A DNA stretch of 35,326 nt from Verrucomicrobiia bacterium (GCA_026414705.1 JAOAIM010000014.1:1-35326), one strand, 5' to 3'; positions 18,448 to 27,400 are shown, counted from the first letter of the stretch. Notes: generated by a model not told the origin, from the sequence alone. Made by a program: numbers and translations.

Positions 18448-19446
18448 ATGAAGAAAAATGCATTGTTCCTTGTGGTCGGTCTCCTGGCCGCGAACCTGAA
18501 CGCCCAAACCATCACCGAGGTGTTCCTGCCGGAATACCTGGCCAACGGAAACAACACCGGCGACCGCGCGCCCACGGCGGCGCGCCTGACCATCTCCGGT
18601 CTGCTGCCCAACGCCACCTACCGCTACTACGTCTCCGGCGAAACCAACGTTCCGGTGGGCACGGGCGCGGGAAATTATTTCGGCATCAACAACGTCACCA
18701 ACTCCGCCGGCTACATTCAGGGCTACACCACCCAGAAAGCCTTCACCGGCTCGTTGCTGGCCAACGATGAAAACGCCACGGCCAACCGTTACTCCGAATT
18801 CACCACCGATGCCTCCGGCTCCTACACGGGCTGGTTTGCGCTGGTACCCACCAGCAACGCCCGTTTCACCGTCGGCAACAACGTCCGGTTCGGCGTGATC
18901 CTGAACAACGGCAGCGGGGGCACGTCCGTGGCGCACCAGCTCTACACCACCAGCACCCTGCTCTCCCTCGGTCAGGGCACGGGCATCGGCGTCAATCAAG
19001 CCACCTTCCTGGTCGGGGACACCCTCGGCACCGTGCCGGGCGAAACCATGGTGCTGCTCTACGACAACGTCGCCGGCAGCGGACGCCCGGTGTGGGGCAC
19101 CTGGACCGAATCCGACGGCATCAACGCCACCGCGTTCACGCTCTGGAACACCCACGTCACGCCCGGACGCTGGGGCGCGTATGTGCCCAACGACCTGGCC
19201 AACGGCATCCGCCGCATCGAATACTGGGACATCGGCAGCAACTCGCTCCTGGGCTATCTCACCGATGATGACGGCATCTGGCAGACGATCAACGAACCGG
19301 TGTTCTTGGCTGCCAATGGCGACACCACCTACGACGGCGGCGTGGGCCGGCCCATCGGAATTCTGGCTCCGATTCCCGAGCCGAGTGCGCTGACGTTGTT
19401 GGCCCTCGGCGCCGCGCTGGGATTGATCCGCCGACGCCCCGCCTGA
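18448..19446 (+). CDS. PEP-CTERM sorting domain protein
   Basis: The 332-residue protein starts with a signal peptide (MKKNALFLVVGLLAANLNA-Q). The mature part is Asn/Thr/Gly-rich and probably beta-structured, with no enzyme motif. The C-terminus is a PEP-CTERM signal: IPEPSAL, a short transmembrane helix and a final RRR cluster (about 309-332). Exosortase cuts such proteins for surface delivery; no exosortase is in the window. It lies 72 bases after the prepilin gene, on the same strand, and ends before a strong terminator, so it probably closes that transcription unit. ATG 18448 is the only sensible start before the signal peptide, though no Shine-Dalgarno is evident. Confidence 0.92.
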   Translation: MKKNALFLVVGLLAANLNAQTITEVFLPEYLANGNNTGDRAPTAARLTISGLLPNATYRYYVSGETNVPVGTGAGNYFGINNVTNSAGYIQGYTTQKAFTGSLLANDENATANRYSEFTTDASGSYTGWFALVPTSNARFTVGNNVRFGVILNNGSGGTSVAHQLYTTSTLLSLGQGTGIGVNQATFLVGDTLGTVPGETMVLLYDNVAGSGRPVWGTWTESDGINATAFTLWNTHVTPGRWGAYVPNDLANGIRRIEYWDIGSNSLLGYLTDDDGIWQTINEPVFLAANGDTTYDGGVGRPIGILAPIPEPSALTLLALGAALGLIRRRPA

Positions 19447-19462
19447 TTGTCCACTCCTCGAC

Positions 19463-19494
19463 GCGGCCGGCACACGCTGCCGGCCGCTTTTTTT
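19463..19494 (+). terminator. Strong rho-independent terminator after the PEP-CTERM gene
   Basis: GCGGCCGGCA (19463-19472) pairs perfectly with TGCCGGCCGC (19478-19487) around a five-base loop, followed by seven T residues (19488-19494). It starts 16 bases after the PEP-CTERM stop and also marks the end of the plus-strand surface-protein cluster. Confidence 0.95.
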
Positions 19495-19537
19495 CGCCGG
19501 CGCATCGGTGTGGCGGCCCCGGCTTTTCGTCCGGGCC

Positions 19538-19864
19538 TCAATCCCGAAACACCAGCGCCGCCAGCTCCACCAACCGTTGCCCGGAAATCCGCAGATGCAA
19601 CACGCGCCGACCGAAGCCGCGAATCGGGTAATAATAGCGGAAATTGTTCAACTCCGATCTCACCTCCGAGGCGCTGGTGCAATCGGCCACCGATTCAATC
19701 AACTCCAAATCCTGCCGAAAATACGCCGGGTGCACCCGACTCAAAAGCCGCACGGGCAACCGCGTCGAGGGAAACACGCAACGCCAGAACACTTCGTGCG
19801 CGTAGCGCTCCGGCGGGATGCCAAAGCGTTCACAGACCGCGTCTCGAAAAGTTTTCTCACTCAT
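19538..19864 (-). CDS. Small conserved-looking protein of unknown function
   Basis: I do not recognise a named family. From ATG 19864 the protein has 108 residues: MSEKTFRDAVCERFGIPPE, then several Tyr/Phe/Arg-rich segments (FRYYYPIRGFGRRV) and a final RISGQRLVELAALVF helix. It has no signal peptide or membrane segment and looks like a compact soluble protein. The frame stays open to a GTG at 19987, adding up to 41 residues, but that part is less convincing. GGAG lies about 11 bases before ATG 19864. It converges on the PEP-CTERM terminator. Confidence 0.65.
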   Translation of the reverse strand: MSEKTFRDAVCERFGIPPERYAHEVFWRCVFPSTRLPVRLLSRVHPAYFRQDLELIESVADCTSASEVRSELNNFRYYYPIRGFGRRVLHLRISGQRLVELAALVFRD

Positions 19865-20132
19865 CCGCGGCTGTTTCTCCAGTGAACCCAGCCCCTGATG
19901 GATGCCAGACAACTCCATGCCCGCTATCATGTATGCCCGCCGCTCCGCACACCTGACAACAAAAAAATCCGCCTCGCGCCAGTTCACAGCTCGAGCACGG
20001 AAACGTCGGTTTCATAGAGAGCCGGTGGAACATCCAGTTGCGACAGGTGTTTTTCCTTCCATTTCGCCCCGGACGGCCTACGCTGCCTGATGTAGTGGCA
20101 GTCGAAACCCGCAAACCACGCAAAGCACGACC

Positions 20133-20378
20133 ATGAAAGAAAAAGACATCGTCACGCTGGTGTTCCGGTTGATCGGGTTGGTGGGCATGGTGTTGGTGGT
20201 TCGGCACTGGTTGCGGCTGTGGCATTCGGGCGCTTCCGTGCACTTTGACGAACCGGTGAAACTGATCGTGGAAGTGGTCTTGATCGCGATCGGGCTTTAC
20301 CTGTTGCGCGGGGCGCCGTTGCTCATCCGCTTCGCCTTCCCTCAGGAGTCCCCGCCCGCCACGACGCCCAAGGCCTGA
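20133..20378 (+). CDS. Small two-helix membrane protein
   Basis: The 81-residue protein has two predicted transmembrane helices (about 8-26, LVFRLIGLVGMVLVV; and about 42-63, IVEVVLIAIGLYLL), joined by a short His/Trp/Arg-rich loop, and a Pro/Ala-rich tail. No family is recognised. It stands alone between minus-strand neighbours, with ATG 20133 as the only start giving the whole first helix. The even spacing of hydrophobic segments supports a real gene. Confidence 0.65.
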   Translation: MKEKDIVTLVFRLIGLVGMVLVVRHWLRLWHSGASVHFDEPVKLIVEVVLIAIGLYLLRGAPLLIRFAFPQESPPATTPKA

Positions 20379-20525
20379 GGGCCTTGCCGCGAAAGCTCTG
20401 CGCCCGGCCCGGGCCGCCTGACGCGGCCGCACAAGCCCTCACTCTCAACGGGATGGCTCAATGGCGCGCGTTGCCGGGAAGCCCCCCGGAGCTGGCGCCG
20501 GCGCGCCTCCCACAAGCGGGTCGGC

Positions 20526-21428
20526 TCAGAGCGCGATGATCTTGTCGAGCCGCTCTCGCAGGTCGCGCAAGCCCTCCGGGCTGTTGCCGCCGCCCTGTTC
20601 GGTGATGAGATAATCCTTGTAACCGACCTCGCGCAGCGCCGCCATGATGCCCTTCCAATTGTTCGCCCCTTCCAGCAGCGCCACGTTGAATCCTTCCCAG
20701 GGGCTGCCCAGCCGCATCGCCCGATCCAGACTGTATTCCTTGATGTGAACCCGGCTGATGCGCGCGCCCAGGGTGCGAATCCAGCGAATGGGATCGCCGT
20801 AACGGATGATGTTGCCCGCGTCAAAATGCCATTTCACCCACGGGCTGTTGATCTCCTCCAGATAGCGAAGCGCCTCGTCCTCGCGGGTGATGAAGTCGTT
20901 CCAGACGTTTTCAATGGAGATGAGCACGCCCAGTTCCTCGGCCAGCGGGATGGCCTTGCGGATTTCGGCAATCGAGCGCGCCCAACACTGCTCATAGGTG
21001 GTGTCCTTGGTGACCTTGCCGGGCACCAGCAGGATCGAGCCTGCGCCGTAGCGCCGGGCGTCGCGCAAGGTCTGCTTGAGCGCCTCCAGGCCCTCCTCGC
21101 GCACCTTCGGGTCGGGGTCCGACAACGTCAGTTTCCAGTGATGCGCGCCGCAAACGCTGGTGATTTCCAGGCCGGTGGCATCGCGCGCGCGCAACACTTC
21201 CTCCTGGTCCATGTGACTGGACATCTCCACGCCATCAAAGCCCGCCTCGCGGATGGCCTTCATTTTTTCGAGCACGGAGCCTTTCAGGCCGACGGTGCCC
21301 CACATGATGCCGCGTTTGAACCGCGCGCTGCCGGCGGCTTGAGCGTGCAGCAGGGCGGGCGCGGCCCCGGCCAGCGCCACAGCGGTGCTGGTCCACTGGA
21401 GGAATTGGCGACGTGTGCAAGTGCTCAT
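20526..21428 (-). CDS. Tat-exported sugar phosphate isomerase/epimerase-like TIM-barrel protein
   Basis: The 300-residue protein begins with a Tat signal (TRRQFLQW, residues 5-12, then a hydrophobic stretch ending near LLHAQA). The rest is a xylose-isomerase-like TIM barrel with the usual metal-ligand pattern: Glu in VLISIENVWNDF, Asp/His in WHFDAGN, His in RVHIKE and Glu in LITEQGGG. Members of this superfamily isomerise or epimerise sugars; the actual substrate is unknown. It lies 43 bases downstream of a Tat-exported Gfo/Idh/MocA gene on the same strand, so the pair may work together on a sugar in the periplasm. That is inference from gene order. Confidence 0.9.
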   Translation of the reverse strand: MSTCTRRQFLQWTSTAVALAGAAPALLHAQAAGSARFKRGIMWGTVGLKGSVLEKMKAIREAGFDGVEMSSHMDQEEVLRARDATGLEITSVCGAHHWKLTLSDPDPKVREEGLEALKQTLRDARRYGAGSILLVPGKVTKDTTYEQCWARSIAEIRKAIPLAEELGVLISIENVWNDFITREDEALRYLEEINSPWVKWHFDAGNIIRYGDPIRWIRTLGARISRVHIKEYSLDRAMRLGSPWEGFNVALLEGANNWKGIMAALREVGYKDYLITEQGGGNSPEGLRDLRERLDKIIAL

Positions 21429-21471
21429 GGGTAGTGAGGTTTCGGGGGTGGGAGTTCCGAAGGGGTTCGGT

Positions 21472-22782
21472 TCAAATCAACTTTGTGACGCCCGGAATCG
21501 CCATCGGCGCGATGGGCAATTTCATGTTCCAGTCCAGCGGGTCGGGCACGAGTTTTTCCTGCGAGTTGAGCGCGTCCTCCCAGGTGACCTCCTGGCCGGT
21601 GTAGGCGGCCATGCGCCCCATGATGGCCATGAGTGTGCTGCGCGTCATCCAGTCCCCGTCGTTGTGCGCCACCTCCTTGCGGATGGACGCGAACAACTCG
21701 TCGAGCTCCTGCTGATACATGTCGTTTTTCGGGCCCTGATAGCGCCAGTTGACCTTGCCCCGGATGAAGAGACCGCGCCCGATTTGCGCGACCCCCTCGG
21801 TGCCCAGGATGTAATCGGCGTTTTCGTTGAAGCAGTTGCTGATCTGGCGCTGACCCAGGAAACCACGCACACCGTCCTCAAACTCATACACCACAAAGGT
21901 GTGGTCGTAGATGTTGCCTTCGTGGTTGGGCGTCTGCCGTCCTCCGACCGCGACGGCTTTGAGCGGCACGGCGTCTCTGAGTGCCCAGGCGATCTTGTCC
22001 ACGCTGTGACAGGCCTGTTCCACCAGCCCGTCACCCGACAACCAAACAAAGTTATACCAGTTGCGCAGTTGCCATTCGACGTCGCCCATGCCCGCCGGGC
22101 GTTGGTCGGGCGCGGGCATCGGCTTGACCGGCCCGGTGTAAAACGTCGCGTAAATGGCGCGAATCTGGCCCACCGCGCCGTCGTGGATTTCCTTGAACAG
22201 CGCGCGTCGCCCCGCCTCGTAACGCCAGCAGAAACCCGATACAACCGAGAGTTTTTTTTCCTTCGCGACCCGGACCGCCTCCATGACGGTGCGGACGCCG
22301 GGCGCGTCGGTCGCCATCGGTTTCTCGGTGAAAATGTGCTTGCCGGCTTCGACGGCGGCCTTCAGGTGCGCGGGGCGGAACCCCGGCGGCGCGGCCAGCA
22401 AAACCACATCCACGCCGCTGTCAATCACCGCCTTGTAAGCGTCCAGGCCCGTGAACCGGCGCTCCGGCGGCACGTCAATCCGTCTGGCAAAACCCTTTTC
22501 CGCTCCGTCCCGCTGAAGCGCCGCCAGGCTCGCTTCAATCCGTTCGGGAAACGCGTCCCCCAGGGCCGTGAGCACTGCGTTGGGGTCAGCCATCAGCGCC
22601 TGCCCGGCGGCGCCCGTGCCGCGCCCACCGCACCCGATCAAACCCACGCGCAAGGTGTCGCTGCGGCCTTGCGCGCGCACAGACGCCGGCAGAATCGCCG
22701 GCGCCGCAAGTGCCGCCCCGGCCACGGCGGTCGTCTTCAGAAATTCCCGGCGAGAGGTCACGAGAGATGGTTGTCGGTTCAT
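21472..22782 (-). CDS. Tat-exported Gfo/Idh/MocA family oxidoreductase
   Basis: The 436-residue protein has a Tat motif SRREFLK (10-16) and a hydrophobic stretch ending near VRAQ. A Rossmann fold follows with VGLIGCGGRGTG (46-57) for NAD(P), the conserved EKP in GKHIFTEKPM, and an alpha/beta domain with DYILGTEG. These are the marks of the Gfo/Idh/MocA family, which oxidises or reduces sugar-like substrates with tightly bound NAD(P). Export through Tat fits folding with cofactor in the cytoplasm. ATG 22782 is chosen because it begins right before the Tat signal. It is the first gene of a two-gene minus-strand unit with the TIM-barrel gene. Substrate is unknown. Confidence 0.92.
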   Translation of the reverse strand: MNRQPSLVTSRREFLKTTAVAGAALAAPAILPASVRAQGRSDTLRVGLIGCGGRGTGAAGQALMADPNAVLTALGDAFPERIEASLAALQRDGAEKGFARRIDVPPERRFTGLDAYKAVIDSGVDVVLLAAPPGFRPAHLKAAVEAGKHIFTEKPMATDAPGVRTVMEAVRVAKEKKLSVVSGFCWRYEAGRRALFKEIHDGAVGQIRAIYATFYTGPVKPMPAPDQRPAGMGDVEWQLRNWYNFVWLSGDGLVEQACHSVDKIAWALRDAVPLKAVAVGGRQTPNHEGNIYDHTFVVYEFEDGVRGFLGQRQISNCFNENADYILGTEGVAQIGRGLFIRGKVNWRYQGPKNDMYQQELDELFASIRKEVAHNDGDWMTRSTLMAIMGRMAAYTGQEVTWEDALNSQEKLVPDPLDWNMKLPIAPMAIPGVTKLI

Positions 22783-23086
22783 CGTCAAATCACAGTTGAG
22801 GTCACGCTCCGCTTTGGAACGCGGCATGAAGTCTCGCAGTGCGCGCAAAAGGCGTCAAGCCAGCCCCCACAACCGGGATGAACCTCCAACGCCAGCGCCT
22901 TCCGCGCCCAAACGTGCCGGTAAACCGCCGCTTTCCACATCGTAGCCGCCTGCCGAACGCGTTCGGGCGCCGACCACCCCGGGGGCTGCTGCACACCGGC
23001 GCGCGATCCCTCGCGGGCGCAACGACGCCCATCCGACGGCCGGCTTCGCTCCTGAACCCGGTGGCCGTGCCCTGCGAAAACAGGCC
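22783..23086. other. Gene-free stretch before cspA
   Basis: Between the oxidoreductase start and the cspA promoter I see no convincing gene. The open frames here run across cspA on the other strand or are short and Arg/Pro-rich, as expected for GC-rich shadow frames. It should contain the promoter for the minus-strand oxidoreductase gene, but I cannot place one with confidence. Confidence 0.4.
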
Positions 23087-23115
23087 TTGACCGGAGCGTG
23101 AGCCGTTTTTATGCT
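23087..23115 (+). promoter_or_regulatory. Predicted sigma70-type promoter of cspA
   Basis: TTGACC (23087-23092) and TATGCT (23110-23115) are separated by exactly 17 bases, with five and four consensus matches. Transcription from about 23122 would give a leader of roughly 108 bases before the cspA start, in the range of the long structured leaders known for cold-shock genes. Confidence 0.6.
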
Positions 23116-23229
23116 CGCGCCGAATTCGGGCGTATGCAGCGCTGAATCAGAAGTCGGGACACCTCCGGGCCAGCGCCGGAGCGTGTCCTTTGTCGTTTCA
23201 GTTGGCGGGCCGAGTTCAGGAGCAGACCT

Positions 23230-23439
23230 ATGGCCAGCGGCAAAGTCAAATGGTTCGACAACAAGCGGGGCTACGGGTTCATCGCCCAGGAATCCGGGCA
23301 GGACGTCTTCGTTCATTACAGCAACATCGTCGGCTCCGGGTTCAAAACCCTCAACGAGGGTGAAGAGGTTTCCTTCGAGATCGTGGCGAGCGAAAAGGGA
23401 CTCAAGGCCCTGAACGTCGAGCGCATCCGCGCGCGGTAA
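23230..23439 (+). CDS. cspA: Cold-shock protein, CspA family
   Basis: The 69-residue protein is a single cold-shock domain. It has the first-strand GKVKWFDNKRGYGFI containing RNP1 (KRGYGFI, 12-18) and RNP2 (DVFVHY, 25-30), the two nucleic-acid-binding patches. Such proteins bind single-stranded RNA or DNA and act as RNA chaperones. Length and motifs match the family exactly. It has its own predicted promoter and a long leader. The symbol is used for the family; which paralogue it is cannot be told. Confidence 0.96.
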   Translation: MASGKVKWFDNKRGYGFIAQESGQDVFVHYSNIVGSGFKTLNEGEEVSFEIVASEKGLKALNVERIRAR

Positions 23440-23515
23440 TCTTCCGGCATTCAGCGGCGCTCGCACCCGCGGTTTCAGGATCGCTTTCCTGGCGCGAACC
23501 GGGCATCTTCAGCCC

Positions 23516-24724
23516 GTGAGGCTGCGGTCAGATTCGCGCGTTGGCGCGCTTTACATTCACGTTCCGTTCTGCGCGCAAAAGTGCGCCTATTGCGCCTTCT
23601 ACTCCGAGGCGCTTCAGGGCGAACTCATCGAGCGTTACCTCAACGCGCTGGTCGTCGAAATGGAACGCGTGGCGCATGATCTGGCCCCGCGCACCATCTT
23701 TTTCGGCGGCGGCACCCCCTCGCTGCTTTCCCTGCGCCAGTGGGAGCGCGTGTTTCGCGCCCTGGAGCGATTCGGTTGGCTCGGCGCGCAGGAATGCACC
23801 ATCGAGTGCAACCCGGCCACCGTCTCGTTCGACAAAGCCCGGCTCTGGCGCGACGCGGGCGTCAACCGCGTGTCCCTGGGCGTGCAATCGCTCGACGCCG
23901 ACCTGCTCCAGCGACTCGGACGCGTCCACACCCGCCAGGCCGTCTTCCGATCCTTCGATCTGCTGCGACGCGCCGGCTTCGACAACGTGAACGTGGACCT
24001 GATGTTCGCCATTCCGGGCCAGACGCTGGAAGTTTGGTCGCGCACGCTCGACGAAGCGCTCGCCCTGGGCAGCGAACACCTCTCCTGCTACGAGGTCATT
24101 TACGAGGAGGACACACCGCTCTTCGCCCAACTCAAAGCCGGTCGCTTCGCCGTGGACGAGGACCTGGCCTGTGCCATGTATGAGGAATTGATCCAGCGCG
24201 CGGGCGCCGCCGGCTTTCATCACTACGAGATCGCCAACTTCGCCCGCGACGCGCGTCGGGGTACCGACACGGCCCCCGGCTCGGAAACACCCGGTCGCAC
24301 CGAGGAACCGGCGCTGCCCGCCTTCGCCTGCCGACACAACGTCAACTACTGGCGCGGTGGGGATTTCTACGGCCTTGGCCCGAGCGCCGCCACTTCCGTG
24401 CGCGGGGTGCGCACCCAAAACGTCAGCGACACGCGCCGGTATTGCGAGGCGCTGGCGCAGGGCCAACGCGCCGTCGCCTTCCGCGAAACACTGCCGCCGT
24501 TGGCCCGCGCCGGTGAAACCGCCGCCTTCGGTCTGCGCATGACCCGGGGCTGGGGCTTTGACGAATTCCGACGGGTGACCGGTTTCGACCTGCGCGAGGA
24601 ATGGGCCAACGACATGCAAACCGTCGCCGCGCGCGGCTGGGGAAGGATCGAACCGCAACGCTTCCGCCTCACCCCCGCCGGCTTGCGTTTCGCCGATGCC
24701 GCCGCCGAGTATTTTTTGCGCTAA
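23516..24724 (+). CDS. hemW: Radical SAM protein HemW
   Basis: The 402-residue protein has the radical SAM cluster motif HVPFCAQKCAYC (C19, C23, C26) binding a 4Fe-4S cluster, GGGTPSLL (about 64-71) and later VNVDLMFAIPGQT and HYEIANFA, which are typical of HemW. HemW is related to the coproporphyrinogen dehydrogenase HemN but is thought to be a haem chaperone; it lacks the extra HemN cysteine. The C-terminal HemW-type domain is present (ETAAFGLRMTRGW). A Gly/Thr/Pro-rich insert of about 20 residues lies before FACRHNVNYW. The start is GTG 23516. Confidence 0.93.
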   Translation: MRLRSDSRVGALYIHVPFCAQKCAYCAFYSEALQGELIERYLNALVVEMERVAHDLAPRTIFFGGGTPSLLSLRQWERVFRALERFGWLGAQECTIECNPATVSFDKARLWRDAGVNRVSLGVQSLDADLLQRLGRVHTRQAVFRSFDLLRRAGFDNVNVDLMFAIPGQTLEVWSRTLDEALALGSEHLSCYEVIYEEDTPLFAQLKAGRFAVDEDLACAMYEELIQRAGAAGFHHYEIANFARDARRGTDTAPGSETPGRTEEPALPAFACRHNVNYWRGGDFYGLGPSAATSVRGVRTQNVSDTRRYCEALAQGQRAVAFRETLPPLARAGETAAFGLRMTRGWGFDEFRRVTGFDLREEWANDMQTVAARGWGRIEPQRFRLTPAGLRFADAAAEYFLR

Positions 24725-24793
24725 AGTTCGGTTTGCATCGTGCCCACGCGCCGGCACAAGCTGGACAGGGCTGCAGCCATTCAGGGCCAGACC

Positions 24794-26164
24794 ATGAAAA
24801 CGCGCGTCTCCCGCCGACAATTTCTCCGCGCCCAACTGGGCGCCACACTCGCTGCCGGCCTGTTGCCCGGCCTGCTGCCGGCCGCCACCCGGCGCGCCTC
24901 CAAACTCCCGCCCGCCTCCGATCGCATCGGCGTCGCCGTCATCGGCGCCGGGCCGCAGGGTCGAGGCGTCATGCAGGGCTTTCTCAGACAGCCCGATGCG
25001 CAGGTGCGCGCGGTCTGCGACGTAAAAAAGGACCAGCTCGATCTCGCGCTCCAGGCAGTTCACAAGCACTATGGCAACCCCGAGTGCCGGGCCTACCGCG
25101 ACTTCCGCGAAGTGCTCGCGCGCCCGGACCTGGACGCGGTGCTCATCGCCACACCCGACCACTGGCACGTGCCAATCGCCGTGGCGGCCGCGCGCGCGGG
25201 CAAGCACATCTACCTGGAGAAACCGATGGGCCTTTCAGTCGCCGAGGATCAAATCCTTCGCCGCGAAGTCCAACGTCGCCAGTGCGTGTTCCAGTTCGGC
25301 ACCCAGCAACGTTCCAGTGCCGAATTCCAACGCGCCATCGCCCTGGTGCAACACGGCCGTATCGGTCAACTCCGCCGCATCCACGTCTGGGCGCCGGCGA
25401 GCCGACCGGGCGGCTCGACCGACCCCGCGCCCGTGCCGGAAACCCTCGACTACGACTTCTGGCTCGGCCCTGCGCCCTGGTCGCCCTACACCGCCGACAA
25501 GTGCAGCGCCGACAACAAAACCTGGTGGTTCATCTACGATTACGCTCTGGGCTTCATCGCCGGCTGGGGCGTGCACCCGCTCGACATCGCCCTCTGGGGA
25601 CATCCCGGCCTGCTGCGCGGCGTCCTCACCGTCGAAGGCGAAGCCCTCTTTCCCAAAACCGGCGCCTGCAACACCGCCATCGCCTGGCGCGTCGAATTCC
25701 GCGCCGCCGACGGCGTCACCCTCGAATTTCGCGGCACGCGCAACGGCTTGGAGGAAACCAACCGGCTGAACGACCTGCGCCCCTGGCAGACGCGCTACGG
25801 CCCGTTGGCCGACCACGGCACGGTGTTCGAGGGCGACGAGGGCTGGGTGCTGGTGCATCGCGGTTGCCTCCGCACCCACCCCGAATCGCTCGCCGAAGAA
25901 GCCCCGTCGCTGGCGGCTCGCCTGCCGCGGCGCAGTCCCAATCACGTGCGCAACTTCCTCGACGGCGTCCGCAACCGCCAACCCACCATCTGCCCGATCG
26001 AAGACGCCTTCCGCGCCGACCTGCTCTGCCATTTGAGCGACATCGCCACCCGGCTGCCGCGTCCGCTGCGTTTCGATCCGAGGCGCGAGCGGTTTGTCAA
26101 AGACCCCGAGGCGGACGCGCGCCTGGAGTTGCGCCCGGTGCGCAGCCCGTGGCAATGGGTCTGA
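24794..26164 (+). CDS. Tat-exported Gfo/Idh/MocA family oxidoreductase (second)
   Basis: This 456-residue protein has a Tat motif SRRQFLR (6-12), then a Rossmann fold VAVIGAGPQGRG (47-58) and the family motif with EKP (HWHVPIAVAAARAGKHIYLEKP). The C-terminal domain includes WLGPAPW and WWFIYDYALGFIAGWGVHPLDIA-type segments, seen in Bacteroidetes/Verrucomicrobiota members of the family. Its substrate is probably a sugar derivative, but which one is unknown. ATG 24794 is used because it places the Tat signal at the N-terminus. It follows hemW by 69 bases and precedes the DUF6807 gene by 249. Confidence 0.92.
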   Translation: MKTRVSRRQFLRAQLGATLAAGLLPGLLPAATRRASKLPPASDRIGVAVIGAGPQGRGVMQGFLRQPDAQVRAVCDVKKDQLDLALQAVHKHYGNPECRAYRDFREVLARPDLDAVLIATPDHWHVPIAVAAARAGKHIYLEKPMGLSVAEDQILRREVQRRQCVFQFGTQQRSSAEFQRAIALVQHGRIGQLRRIHVWAPASRPGGSTDPAPVPETLDYDFWLGPAPWSPYTADKCSADNKTWWFIYDYALGFIAGWGVHPLDIALWGHPGLLRGVLTVEGEALFPKTGACNTAIAWRVEFRAADGVTLEFRGTRNGLEETNRLNDLRPWQTRYGPLADHGTVFEGDEGWVLVHRGCLRTHPESLAEEAPSLAARLPRRSPNHVRNFLDGVRNRQPTICPIEDAFRADLLCHLSDIATRLPRPLRFDPRRERFVKDPEADARLELRPVRSPWQWV

Positions 26165-26413
26165 GCCTCCAACCCGAAATCCCCAGCCGGGCGCGCGACA
26201 TGAAGCAAGGGCGAACCAGAATGGCGGTTTTCCTGCTCAAAGCCTCCAAATCTGTCCGCTGCCAGAACGTCTTCGGCGCAAATTACTGAGATGAATCTCG
26301 AGCGCGTTGCCAATCGGCCGGGGCAAATCGCAAACTCAAAGGTGGACTGCGGGCGGTGCGTTCTGGGAATGAAGGCCGGTCGGCCGGGTCGGATGTTCAC
26401 GGGTCGGGCTGCC

Positions 26414-27400
26414 ATGAACCGAGCCTTTGCCAGGTCGGGTGCGGTGTTCGCCGCGGTTCTTTTCACGAGCGGCTTGTGGGTCGCACCGACGCCCGCGGCG
26501 GCGCCGCCGGTGGAGTTTCAAGACGATCCCGGCGCGGGGGCTTTGCGGGTGCGGATTGCCGGGCGCGAGGCGTTGGCCTACGTCCATGGCACGAACGTGG
26601 ACCTGCCGCATTTTTATCCGCTGCGCAGTCCGTCGGGCGAATCCATGACCGTGCAGCGCGCCGAACCGTTTCCGCATCACCGGTCGTTTTGGTTTGCCGA
26701 CACGGTGCAGTTGGCCGGCCAGCGCGAGGCGTCGTTTTACAACGCGTTCTACACCGGGCGCGGCGATCGGAAAAATCCGCAGCCGCCCTTCCGCGACCGC
26801 ATCCGGCACGTGGCATTCACGCGCCGGGACGCCGGCAACGGCCGGGGAGACCTCGAAATCCGGTTATGCTGGGAGATGGACGACGGCCAGACGCCGGTGC
26901 TCGATGAAACGCGCCAGGTGCGCATCGTGGCGACGGGCGGCGGCGAGTATTTTCTGGACGTGCGTTTCGTGCTGCGGGCGAGCTACGGCGACGTGACGTT
27001 TCGCAGCGACGCGGTGCATTACGCCTGGCCGTTCCTCCGGCTCAATGACCGTTTCAACACCAATGGCGGCGGCGTCCTGGTCAATTCCGAAGGCGCGCGC
27101 GGTCAGGCGGGCACGAACCTGAAACCGGCGCGGTGGGTGGATTTTTCGCGCGCAGGCGCGCCCGACGCCGAAGGCGTGGCACTGTTCAGTCATCCTTCCA
27201 ACGAACATCCGCACGCCTGGCTCACCCGCGACTACGGCTGTTTCGGGCCCCGACGGGTCGAGGCCAAAAGCGGCAGACCGTTCACCCTCAAAAGGGGCGA
27301 AACCCTTGCGACGCGCGTTGGCGTGCTGGTGCATCGGGGGGATGTGGCCTCGGGCCGCGTGGCCGAGCGATACGAAGCTTGGGCGCGGGGCAAACTCTGA
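26414..27400 (+). CDS. Secreted DUF6807 (PmoA-like) family protein
   Basis: The 328-residue protein has a signal peptide (MNRAFARSGAVFAAVLFTSG, cleavage near PAAA). The mature part is beta-rich and matches the DUF6807 pattern in my memory: HFYPLRSPSGE, HHRSFWFADT, FRSDAVHYAWPFLRL and DYGCFGPRR. The family is annotated PmoA-like in some databases, but that name does not imply methane oxidation. It is common beside Gfo/Idh/MocA and sugar isomerase genes, which suggests a carbohydrate role; the function is not proven. ATG 26414 is preferred since it starts the signal peptide; ATG 26393 is possible. Confidence 0.82.
   Translation: MNRAFARSGAVFAAVLFTSGLWVAPTPAAAPPVEFQDDPGAGALRVRIAGREALAYVHGTNVDLPHFYPLRSPSGESMTVQRAEPFPHHRSFWFADTVQLAGQREASFYNAFYTGRGDRKNPQPPFRDRIRHVAFTRRDAGNGRGDLEIRLCWEMDDGQTPVLDETRQVRIVATGGGEYFLDVRFVLRASYGDVTFRSDAVHYAWPFLRLNDRFNTNGGGVLVNSEGARGQAGTNLKPARWVDFSRAGAPDAEGVALFSHPSNEHPHAWLTRDYGCFGPRRVEAKSGRPFTLKRGETLATRVGVLVHRGDVASGRVAERYEAWARGKL

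Noticed and set aside
22855-23466. A 203-codon minus-strand frame opposite cspA
   Set aside because: It covers the whole cspA gene on the other strand and shows no family motif, while cspA carries RNP1 and RNP2.
26414-27400. A methane monooxygenase subunit from the name PmoA
   Set aside because: The protein is secreted and beta-rich with no membrane segments or metal sites of particulate methane monooxygenase. The name reflects a database label only.
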